NCBI RefSeq assembly: GCF_001411555.2
Contig: NC_049907.1
Location: 36,601,866 to 36,665,865, forward strand
DNA from: Juglans regia
Lineage: Eukaryota > Streptophyta > Magnoliopsida > Fagales > Juglandaceae
Direction: 5' to 3'
Length of the DNA: 64,000 bases
Part shown: positions 46,059 to 58,700 of the stretch, in pieces
How the letters are laid out: each line of letters opens with the position of its first letter
Position numbering within the stretch: position 1 is the stretch's first letter
Position numbers and translations under genes: made by a program
Notes under the pieces: model-generated
The model's database searches: none
The model's input: the letters and a program-made list of their open reading frames with translations, nothing else
What the model was told of the DNA's origin: nothing

Positions 46059-46451
46059 TATTCGTTATAGTTTTCATTTTTTATTACTTTTTTAAATTAT
46101 AAAGAAAATAAATTGTTTTAATTTTCCACCTCAAAGTGCGGTGGGGTCCAAACGACATTCCCCAGTTTCAACTTTCAACCTGAGAGCAATTATCGCCTAC
46201 AGCGACATTCCTCAAGTTCCCAGACAAAAGTGGCCCACGTCATCGTACTCAGCAGCGAATTTACGTTTTTGCGCTGCCTCATTGACAGCTGTACATCAAA
46301 GAATCCTATCAGGATTCAAGCCGATCAGAGAAATGAAATTGCACCGTTTCTACAATAAGCATCGATGTACTCGAATAAGCCCGTACCCCCTACTTCAGGT
46401 TTCATAGGAAATGTTCAAATGGCAGACTCCAACAAACAAATACACGGGGAG

Positions 46452-46454
<3 letters not shown>

Positions 46455-46483
<29 letters not shown>
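46455..46483. repeat. (GA)n microsatellite in CLC-d 5' region
   Basis: GA repeat about 250 bp upstream of the CLC-d ATG, probably in the proximal promoter or 5' UTR. Such GA tracts are common near plant transcription starts. Confidence 0.9.
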
Positions 46484-46485
<2 letters not shown>

Positions 46486-46731
46486 GTCAAGGTTCAACGC
46501 CACTTCTCAATCATCTCTTCTCTTCTCTAGGCAATTTCTCAAGTCTTCTCATTGTATTTTTGGAGTAAACGATTCTTCAATCTTTGATCTGCTTCTCTTC
46601 GCTTCTCGGAGACTCAACTTCGAAAGCCGCAACGGAATTCAATTCTCGAAGAAGACTTTGGGAATTGGATTCCAAGGGATATGTTAGGTTTGTGAACTTA
46701 GGGTTTATAATTTGATACGCACTGGTCAATC

Positions 46732-49700
46732 ATGCTCTCTAATCACCTGCAAAATGGATTCGAGACCGCGAAGATGGTGTGGTCGCGGCTCCCGAACGCC
46801 GAGGAAGGCGACCACGGGGATACAGGGCTCTTGCGTAAGAGTGATGGGAGTGGCGTCGAGAGCCTCGAGTACGAAGTCGTCGAGAATCACGCCTATTGGG
46901 AAGAGCAGGTCGGGTTTCTGAGTTAGTTCAAACATTGTGGTCAATTCCTTTTTCCCGAGTTGGATTCTGAGTTCAATTTGTGTGCTTTGAGATCTATAGG
47001 AGCAGAGAGGGAAGATTTTTGTTGGATATTATGTGGTGGTGAAGTGGTTCTTTGCTTTGCTCATTGGCATCGGTGAGCTTAATAAGTTTGTCGTTATATT
47101 TACGAGTTAGTCTTTGTCTTAATTAGATTAATTTGGACTAGGATCGAGCTCCATCAATTGATCTATTTATTTTCACGTCGTAATTTTTGGTGAATTATCT
47201 CATCGTTGGAAATGGATTTTTGTAGATACTTTAATTATGGAGATTAAGGACCAAATATACTTTGGATGAAAATGTGCGTGTTTTGATTCCAATTGCTAGT
47301 ATGCTATAATCGAAGCACTTCGGCAAAAACAAAATGAGGAAGAAAACATTACACACACACACACACACGCATATATATATATATAGTAGGTCTGTACATT
47401 AGTCCAGTTTATTCCAGACTTTCATTGGTTCTGATAAGATTTTGGATTTTTTTTCAAATTTTCAACTCTATTTTCCGATTAAATTGCCAGGTACTTGCAT
47501 TTGCTCATTCAGCTAATGATATAATGGGTATCTAAATTTGCACTACAAAGATGGAAGCAGATAGGTTTTTCCCCTTTTGGCATTTCTAGATGCCAGTACA
47601 GAGTGAAATTTATGCAGTTTGTTTCAATTTTGAGTTATCCTTTTGGCATTAGATTATTGTGAGGATATCAAAGCCCAATGTATAAGTTCAGTAATTTCAA
47701 CCTTTTTTACAACTCTATTTTTAATGAAGGGTATTATTACTCTTTACAGTAATTTCAATATCATGTTTGTACATTCACTTTAGAGGACAGATATTCATAT
47801 CTTTGGTGTTTATCATATATGTTGTTTGGCTATTTATCTTAATTCCTTTTTTATCGTTCCAGGTACCGGATTAGCTGCAGTTTTTATTAATCTTTCTGTT
47901 GAGAACTTTGCCGGCTGGAAGTTTGCATTGACTTTCTCTATAATACAAAAATCATATGTGGCTGGGTTTATCGTATATGTACTAATCAACTTAGTTTTAG
48001 TCTTGTCCTCTGTGTATATCATAACACAGTTTGCACCAGCTGCAGCTGGATCTGGAATTCCTGAAATCAAAGGATATTTGAATGGTAAGCTGCACCTTTG
48101 AGACCTACTCATGCGTCAGCTGTCTCGGTGTCATATATGTTAACAAGTGTCATTCCACTGTACAGGAGTTGATATTCATGGCGTTCTTCTCTTCAGAACC
48201 TTGATTGGGAAGGTATGGTCTACTTTGACATTCTCAAATTTTAAAGTTAAACTTCATAAATGTTTTTGATTGTGGTTTTCCCCTGGTGATTTATAGATAT
48301 TTGGAAGCATTGGATCAGTGGGAGGTGGTCTAGCTTTAGGCAAAGAAGGTCCTCTTGTTCATACTGGTGCTTGTATTGCTTCTTTGCTCGGACAAGTAAG
48401 CACATATTGCTGAGAATTAACTATACATTTTACCCAGGCAGAGCATTTTTCTTTTCAAATTTCCTTTGTGCAGATGAGCTTTGGTCAAATTGCACTTTCT
48501 CATCCTGTAGGAATGGGGTGAAGGGTGACTTTGTCAGTGCAAGACTCATAGCTGCTAGTGTCTTACCAATAAGAAAATAAATAAATTCTTCTGTCTTCTC
48601 CCCTCCCTCCACCAGTCCCTTTTAATGTGAAGAATAAGGTTTCTATCGCCTAATAAAAAAATAAATAAAAATAAAAGATTATAAATGTGAAGTGAAAACG
48701 CTGTTGGTTACATGGCGATAACTTCCTTTGAAAATTATGTGCTTGAGGGCCCTACTACAAGAAGACAACGGAAATATTTCTAACCTGCAACTTATGGTTA
48801 TTATAACATCAGATAAAATAAATGGCTCTTGATTTTCTTCTATTGGGGGCAGGGTGGACATTCTAATGCCAATACCACATGGTTGGAAATAAGGCTCTAT
48901 GTGCTGGACTATTGCTTCATTAGGAAGCTAAATATATTAGAGTAGACCCATTTTTTATTTTCAATTTTTCATTTTTGTTCTCCCTTGTGAGTTTCAAGTT
49001 CATATCCCACTACTAATTTTGTTGCAACAGCTTGATTCTGAATTAAGGGAGGTCATATTTGTAAGTTCGGTACTTATTTATCTGAGTGGATGGTCCTTTT
49101 CTTTGACATGGATAATCTGGCTGACTTGACTGGTGCCAGAATGTTATTCAGGTGATTGGGTTGTCTATACCATTATTGTTACTTGACCTTGGCTTTGCCA
49201 ACACTAGTCTAGGTTTGTTTTATAATGTGTGATTTTAGAAATCTGGACTCCAATACTTATTTGCTCAATCAATTGTTGTAAACAAAAAAACATCGGTTTT
49301 ACAACCACATGTTGTGTATAGTTCTCTGAAGTTCATCACTATCTGCGATGTAAGATTGGCTTTTGGTATGCTTGAACTGTGCAAGCTGTGTTGCTGGTCC
49401 TTAACAGTTATGGTTAGGAATATGGATAAATGGAAACAATTTATATTATAATATTTTTGGAAGAATATGAGGAAAGGTTGGGGGAGATTTTCTAATCATA
49501 TCAAATTTGAGGTGGGAGATCTAGGATCAAATTCTAGCATGATATGTGGTGTGGTAATAGGGTCCTCAAAGAATTCTCCACAGATGTGTACAGTGTTACT
49601 CATGCCAAGGATGCTTGTATGGCAGACAACGTGGAGATTTCTAGCGATTTTTCTCAGCAAAATATAAGAGGTAAAAACAAGATTCTTTTGGCTCCTTCCA

Positions 49701-52700
49701 AAAGTGGGATGTTCAGTATTATTATTTTTTTATAATGTCTTTTTTCCTCACTTTAATAGAAGCTTTGAAGAATGGTGAAGACCTTTTTGTGGGAGTGGGC
49801 TTAACATGGGTCATGCCTAGAGGGCTGGCGGCTTAGCAAGTTGGAGTGGTCTCCAAGATAATTCACAAGTGGCACAATTTGGAAGATGACCCCTATATGT
49901 ATGTGTTGGTGTATTTAGAAGGATAGAAATGATAGAAGCTTTGAAGATCACAAGAGGACAATGGATGAGTCAAAAGCTTTATTTTTTAAAACTTTGTTCC
50001 TTTGGGCAGGGGCGATTGATTTTAAAGGGCTAAATGTCCATGAGTTTCCATTTCAGCTGTAAATCCTAGTTAGATATTACTCATGTATACGTCTTGTGTA
50101 CTTGGCGATGCCTATTATACTATGAATAAAACTTCTTGATTACCTATAAAACAAAATTAACCCATTTTCTTGGAAGAGTATTTGGCTGACAAAGGTTCCT
50201 TTGAGAGCTGTGTTCTTTGCTTGGACAACCTCTCTACGAAAGATTTTTGCCATGGACAATTTAAGGAAGGGACACATCGTTGTGATTGATTGTTGCTGCA
50301 TATGTAAGAGTGCAGAGTCCAGTTATCATCTTTTATTTCATTGTATAGGTGCACTGTGGAGTGACTTCTTCAGTTAGGTTGGATTGGCTTAGGTCATGCC
50401 TCGAGGAATTATGCATTTGTCTTTTTTTTCATGGAAAGGGTTAGGTGGCAGCTATAAAAGAGCAATGGAATCTTTGAGGAATGCAGATGGATGTGGGGAA
50501 AGTTTAAAGCTTTCTTTTATCAATACATTTTTCGATTAGACTGCTTCTATAGACTTCAATGGGAAAAACTTCCATGATTTTCTTGTATCTTTTTCTCATT
50601 CTAGAAATGTGTCTTTCTTGTATACTTCCTATATACTTGGGTTGTGATTAAAAAAATTTACATTAGAATACTTTTGTGGTGGAATTTACTTTGGAAACTC
50701 TTTGGACTTCTTTTGTTGAAATTTCTATGGATAATCCTAATAATCAAAGGTGCTGGCTGGGTTAAAGGAACAAAAACTCTAACCTTCTACCATGTTTTTA
50801 AAATCATATGTTACAGCAGCCTACTGTTTTCTTTTCAAACTAAAATTTACTTTTTATGTTGTGTAATTCAGGGTGGATCCACCAAATACCATCTGAGTTC
50901 AAGATGGTTGCAAGTTTTCAAGAGTGATCGTGATCGCCGTGATCTTGTGAGTAACTTGAAGCCTTTTAATCCATTAGTCTAAAACATCCATGCTTGTCGT
51001 CTTGTCTTGCAGCCGAGTCTCCACATGCTATGAATTTCTTGCATTGTTGGCGTTGATGTGTATAATGGGATTTTATCTCTATTCTTATGCAAAGGGTAGG
51101 AGATAGCATCTTTTGGATTTGTTCACTTGTTGTGGGTGTAACTTAACAATCTTTTTTCCAGACTCTGTAATCTTTTATACAAAAAATATTGGACATGATA
51201 TTATGCTCTGTTCTCAGAATTTTGCTCATTTTACGTTTATCTAATGTTTTCAAAAGGTGACATGTGGGTGTGCAGCTGGAGTTGCTGCAGCCTTTAGGGC
51301 TCCGGTTGGTGGTGTATTATTTGCATTGGAAGAGGTTACATCTTGGTAAGGAAATTTTTGTGCTTAATTTATGTAACTAATGTTGGCATGAGTGGATGTG
51401 TGGGTGGGTAAAAGAGTGCCTTTTTGCCCCTTTCTCATCTATATATGTCTTGACAAATCTGTTTTAGTATGGTTCAAAAACTCCTAGGATTTGGCTCAAG
51501 TGATAAGGTCCTTAGTCTTGGTGGTGTGCTCCCTTCAGGTCTAAGGTTTGAGTCCCGGTTGCTAATAGTTTCTTGGGGCCTCGTCCCATTGGCAAAAGGC
51601 AACCATTTACTTGATCCGTGTGATGGGGACGTGTTACACGGGTATGGGTTTAACCGAGTTAAAGACATGTTGCGTTTGCATGGTCTTTGGGATTCCTTGT
51701 CATAAAAAAGTATGGTTCAAGATCATGCACCTGCATTGGTTTCCTTGGGATGCACTTCCTTTCATGCACTTGCATATTTCATTCTAGAAGTGGTCCAGTT
51801 TAACCATTTGTCTATGTGAACTTTTAAATTGACTTGCATGATACAATTGAAGGTGGAGGAGTCAACTTATGTGGCGTGTCTTTTTTACTTCTGCTGTTGT
51901 GGCTGTTGTGGTGCGTACTGCAATGGGGTGGTGTAAGAATGGAAATTGTGGACATTTTGGCTCTGGTGGCTTCATAATATGGGACACATCAGAGTTAGCA
52001 TCTATACTTCAGCTTTTCTATGTTCATCTGTCTCAAGGTTTTGCTCCTTTTCTGACCAATCCTATTCCCAGTGGTCAAGAAGACTACTCTTTCGAGGAGT
52101 TACTTCCAATGGCAGTTATCGGAGTTATTGGAGGTCTGCTGGGTAAGTTTTGCAATCTGCCTTACACATCAGATTTTTTCCTTAAAATTTTTGGTTTAAT
52201 GTTTTTGTCTTCTTTATAGGAGCATTGTTTAATCAGCTTACTCTTTATATATCTTATTGGCGCCGAAATCATTTACACAAGAGAGGGAACCGAGTCAAGG
52301 TAGGCTTTTTGGGTAACAGTTATGGAAACTGAATGCTCTATATCTATATGTTCTTCAAATGATGGACAGTTATCTAAACTTGAGTTGTACCCTTCATCTC
52401 CATCAAAAATTCAAATCCTTACAGATAATTGAAGCATGCCTTGTCTCCCTGATAACCTCATTCATTTCCTTTGGATTACCACTTCTAAGAAAATGTAGTC
52501 CATGCCCTGAAGCAGATCCTGATTCCGGTATAGAATGCCCAAGGCCTCCTGGAATGTACGGGAATTATGTAAATGTAAGATCTGATACTGTTTGTTGCCA
52601 TCCTTTTGCATAAACTCTGTTTGCATGTGACTTTTTTTTTTAAGTACGAACTATTATCATCAGTCATGTATCAAGTTTAATCTGAAATTTGTACCTTAAA

Positions 52701-55700
52701 CCCGGCTGTAAAGTTGCTGACTCAATGTGTGTACAAATGTTTCGTCTTACACATATTTTCCCCTCTGACCAAATTTTTTGTGTCAGATGAAGAAAATCTT
52801 TGTTTTATATGAAGTTCATTTCAGAAGTTTTGAATTATCTTGGGCTATGCCTACTTTTCTCATTAATAAAGTTCTTTACTGATTACAAAAAAGTCTTGAA
52901 TATCAACCTTTTTCTTCTCTTTCTGTTTTTATTTAAAATTTTACAGTTCTGATATATGTTGTGGAATCTTGGTTTAGTTTTAGCAAACCCTTATCTTTGT
53001 CTATGCCATTTTCAGTTTTACTGCAGTAAGGAAAAGGAATACAACGACCTTGCTACTATTTTCTTCAATTCTCAGGTATTATTTCTGAAAATTCTTCCTT
53101 TTTGGCTTTGCATGCTATATTCCCATGGTTTCTCTTTGGTTTCTAATTCTATAAATTATTTGTTGGGCAGGATGATGCTATTAGGAATCTGTTCAGTGCA
53201 AAAACCGTTCATGAGTTCAGTGCCCAAAGTTTATTGACCTTTTTGGTACTGCATTTATTCTCTTTACTTATTGTGCGGTCTTTTTTTTTTTTTTTTTTTA
53301 TAAGTAAAAATTTATTAATATCAATAGGCGTAACAAAGTACACTGGGTGTATACAAGAGAGAACACCTAGCCCATAATAGAGTGCCCCTAATGACTAGTA
53401 AGTCCATCCAATAAACACCAAGCCTGATTGGGACAAAACGCTCCTCCCAATAACAAAGCAAATCACTGTAACTGCCCCAACCCCTTGTTTCCACAAAACT
53501 AAGACACCACCCGAAACTCCCTTAGAAGTTACATTCTACATACTACACCCGAAACTAATACTACACCCCTTCCTACAATCCTGCCCTCCCTCTAGTTCTC
53601 CCTTAACTTAAACTACCTCCTTTAGCGGCGTAGTTGATTGCCTAAGTAAGACGCTTTAACTCCTTGCTCTTCTTAAATCTTGATTTCGTTTCAAGTAAGT
53701 GACCCGCCTCAATAGCAGTGAGTCGTGCTGTGAATTGGTCGTCAAATCCTCTACATGTAATCCCCACACACTGTTGTATTTCGTTAGCCTTTTACAGAAC
53801 CCAATCCGATGATGAACTAGCTAACGGAGGAAGAGATATTAAGGGGACAACATCTTCCCCAAACTTAGCTCCCAAGTATACACCAGGCCCTAAACATTCC
53901 TCCTCGCAAGGCACCAACGACAAGCCCAAAATTTCCTCCACACCATTCCCTGCATTCAAATGTCGTACCTCTTCAACAACACCCTTGTTATTGTCACAAG
54001 ATGTCTGAAGAGATACCGAAAAATTGGTTCTCTCTGTCATGAGTGGTGAGGCCATGGTCAGCATTGGAGGTTTTGGGTTGACGGCAAACCCCAATTGCCT
54101 TCACCTCCAACGTGGGTGCCATCGTTTCGTCAGTGAGAACTAGAGATATGTCACCCCTCGGCGATTCATTCTGTGCCACTTCGGCAGACCCTACATCTCC
54201 CTCAAGCCTCGTCATTACACTCAGCTCCGGTGAGGGTGCCATCATTTCTTCGGGGAGAACACTGACCCGTGGCGGAGTGCATTCCATTTCGGCTGTCTCT
54301 ACACCGATACTCGACATAGAACCCACTTCGAATGACCCTATTTTCCTTTTAACCCTTCACACTCTTCTGGATCGGGTTATAGGGACTGGGCCGAACTCGA
54401 CTTTCTGTTTTCCTTTATTAGATTTTAACAAATTCGAGCCTATCTTGGACACCCTCTTATTGGGCCTTACAGCCATGTTACCTCCAACTGAAAGCAAGTC
54501 ATTTTCGTAGATAAAAAAGCAACCGTTGCCTCCAACTCAACAAGTTGGTTTTTCATCTTCTTTAATGTACTGAGCATCTCTCTTTCAGCCATATTGCCAT
54601 AGTCAGACTCCTCCTGCTGGTTCTGACCTTGCGTGGTCTACATAGACTCCAGGCCACTTTCATAGTTCCCCTTCTTGCCCCTAGAATCAAATTGAGTAGC
54701 CAGAGTGTGACCCATCTTCAAAGTTGCTGCATACGATCATCTCGCCACCACGGTTGTGCTTGGGTCTGTTTGTTTCACCTCCAAATTAATGTTCTGATGA
54801 TCGGATGTCTTCTCCTGACTTTCCCGCTGTGACCCATCATTAGGAATGGATAAAAAATAGTAGCGGCTCTACGTAACTTGACGGTAAATTTCTTCCAACC
54901 TAGCCCTTCATACTCGTCCAGAATGACTAGATCACTCCGCCTGCCTCCTCCACCATCTTCGGTAACAATCAGGTATCTACCATGTACGTTGGAGTCTTGT
55001 TGAGCCACAAAGGCTTTGTTACCTTCGCGCAAGTGTTTTGTGAATTCCAAGTTTCTCTCGCCTGTAACACTAGCCACCAGCCACCCTATACCACTACAAC
55101 CCATATTTTGGACAAGTATACTGTTGATGCACTATCGTATTTTCACTTTCTTACTTTATGGTATCATGTTTCGAGTAACTATGTTTCATACTTATGTCTC
55201 ATCTAAAGATACTGTTGATTCCTCAGTTTCTTATGGTTGTGAAATCCTAATGTTGAAATTTGAAAGCCAAAGCTGTTTTCACCCCAATCCTTGTTTCAAT
55301 AAACTAGAAGTACTGTTGTGGCTGACCTACCAGACAAGAAAATTTAGTTCAAACCCATATCTTTATCTGTGCATGCTCATATCCAGATAGTGTGCAATGA
55401 GTATGCCAGGAAAATGGCTCACATTACCACATGCTACCCCAAGAAAGAATGCCACATGAGAAAGGAAACCCACGATGTGAAACTTAACTGACAAGAGATT
55501 AGAAAATCATATGGTTTCCTACAAATAATCACACTGTGCCTGGGCACTTTCCACAAGGCAGTTGAACCAGGACTTCCAATAACATTTGAATTCACTTTCT
55601 AAGTTCTCATGATGCACACAATATTATTACTGTTTTTCTGCTAGATTTATATTTTTGTACAATTTCAGTATTGAGTTTCTTTTAATGTATTGCAGGTTAT

Positions 55701-58700
55701 GTTTTATGCCTTAGCTGTGGTGACATTTGGTACTGCTGTTCCAGCTGGTCAATTTGTACCTGGAATAATGATAGGATCAACATATGGGCGTCTAGTCGGC
55801 ATGTTTGTTGTTAACTTTTACAAGAAGCCCAACATTGAAGAGGGAACGTGAGTAATGTGGTCGTTTCTTTCATGTGAATTTTTTGGATCAGATTCATATT
55901 TCATTGCTATTCGAGCTTTAGAATTCTTTGCTTTGCGATTGCTCTAGAATTCTTTGCTGGATTTCCTTGTGTTATGTAATCTTAGCTCATAACTTGGGAG
56001 TTACTCGTTGTACACCACCCATGTACTTAGATATTCTGTGCCAAAAAATAATATTTCCAATTTTAATTGTGTTGTACTATGCCTATGTTGTTGGTTGGGA
56101 ACCATAAAAGGTTTTTCCTGTCTTGTGTCTGCATGTGGGTCTGACCAACATTTTTTGTGTGTTAAACATATGATGAAAAGAACTCCTATTCACTTCTGAA
56201 TATACTAGTTTTAGGTATAGATAACTGTCCTGTGGCTCCGGGACTAGGTTTCCTTATTTACGCAAAATGAACTTGAGTGCTACCAACAATTAGCTAGAAA
56301 GAGTATAATCTTTTTATCTCGTCATTTCTATCTAATGCATAATTAGGTGTCTTCTTTTTCATATCTTTCTATCTGCACCTTGCCAACACTTTTTTTCTGT
56401 AAGAATGGTGGTTACTATAATATTATACGATTTGCTGTATGCTTGGTCCCTATTGTTTCTGATGTGCTTTGTGTAATTCTTGGTGGACTTTCTAGATATG
56501 CTTTACTGGGAGCTGCTTCTTTTCTTGGAGGGTCGATGCGGATGACGGTTTCTCTATGCGTCATTATGGTTGAGATAACAAATAACTTGAAACTTTTACC
56601 CCTTATCATGCTCGTTCTTCTTATTTCAAAGGTAGTATTTTAATGCTCGTCATTTTACTAATAATTTCTCTGTGAAAATACTTAGTCTTTTTCCACTGCA
56701 GGCTGTTGGTGATGCTTTTAATGAAGGTCTATATGAAGAACAAGCACGACTCAAGGGCATTCCATTACTGGAATCGAAACCTAAGTACCAAATGCGAAAA
56801 ATGACTGCAAAGGAGGCTTCTGGACAAAGGGTGAATTTCACTTTAATGCTTCAGTTCAGTTTTCTTACATACAATGACTTTTAAACAGGATGTATCATGT
56901 GACTAGTGTATAGATATCAAGAACTAATATATCTTGGTCCAATAAGACTTGAAGATGCATACCTGGAATAAGGCATGCAAAACCTAATGGCCAAAACCTA
57001 ATGGTTATGGCCCACTTGATTTGACTGAGGCTAGAAAACCCTGCTGCCTTTCAATTAATTTGAAAAGAAAGAAAAGTGGTCTTATTTTTGTAATATGATT
57101 GTTTCATTACAAGAGAAAAGTGTGGACAAAGTCAGAATGATTTTGGTGAAGAGGTCAAATGATTTCTCCCCACAATGAAAAGGAAAACTTAGAAACTTCT
57201 AAACCCAAAAAACTAAAGCTAATACAGGATCAGTTTCATTTTTTTTTTGGTGCGGGGAAGCTTGTGAAGGAGCAAGCTTATCCCCTCCCTGACTGGCAGC
57301 TGCTGGGTCTCCCTATCTCTCCTAAACTTCCCTGGTCTTCGGCCCAAGCAGTATGAGGCAGTAACTTTAATGTCAAATGATATGTCCATTTTCTTGCCAA
57401 ATCAAAGGTGGACTTCATGCTTGAAATGTTCATTGCATACCTGTGTTGATGTTTCTATTGTATTCCTTGTGTTGTGTATGCCCTAAAGAACTCACTTGGT
57501 TCTTTATTTCCTACCTTTGAAGGTGGTCTCCTTCCCTCGTGTTGTTAAGGTTGCAGATGTAGTTTCTATTTTACGGAGCAACAGTCATAATGGTTTTCCT
57601 GTAAGATTATCTTCTACTTTGCTCTCTTTTCCCTTTTTTAACAATATTTTGGCCCATTTCTCAATAATTTTATCATACTTTGACTGACACAGGTGATTGA
57701 TCATACAAGAACTGGGGAAACACTTGTCATTGGACTTGTGCTTCGCAGGTATCTCATATTGAGTTTGTTTTCTTTCTGTACATAGGATATCATTTTTTTC
57801 AATTTTTGTTGAAAACAAAATAACTTTATAGTATTTGGTTCATGATGCAGTCATTTGCTGGTACTTCTGCAGTCTAAGGTAGATTTCCAGCACAGTCCAT
57901 TGCCCTGTGATCCTAGACCTGGATCCAGGCCTATCAGGTAATTGAAGGTTTCATACCACAGTTAAGTCTTGCCTTTTCTTCGCTCTCTGTAAGATTTTGA
58001 TGGTTCCCCAAACTCCAGGCATACCCCTAGTGAATTTGTCAAACCTGCTTCCAGTAAAGGAATATCTATAGATGATATACAGCTTAGTCCAGATGACTTG
58101 GAAATGTACATAGATCTTGCCCCATTTTTGAATCCATCTCCATACATTGTGCCTGAAGATATGTCTCTGACGAAGGTGATGATTCCATCCTGCATGTGAG
58201 CTATGTCTATTTCTAATTGTATCAGCTAAGAGTTTCGTCTTCTTAATTGTGCAGGTATATAATCTTTTCCGCCAACTAGGTTTGAGACACATATTTGTTG
58301 CACCTCGTCCATCTCGTGTGATTGGCCTGATTACCCGAAAGGATTTGTTGATTGAGGTATTGCTACTGTGTTAGACTCATTTTATTTTATTTTTTATTTT
58401 TATCTTCTCCAGTATAATAGGATCTGTAGTAATTGATATATGTGGATGCCAATAGAACTGATATTTGATGATTTCCATGGCAGGATAACGAGGAATCGGA
58501 TACAGTGGAGCTCCAATCGACTAGTGTAAGGTCTCTATGATGCTTTACTCATGTCAGATATACCAACATTAATAATATTTGTGCGTTGGAGAATCTGAAA
58601 AAAAAAAAAGAAAAAAAACTGTATAGGGCTAGTGAAAATGCATTTCGGTTTTGGATTTTTACAGGACTGATTGTATTTTAAAATTTTGTATTTCTTTCAT

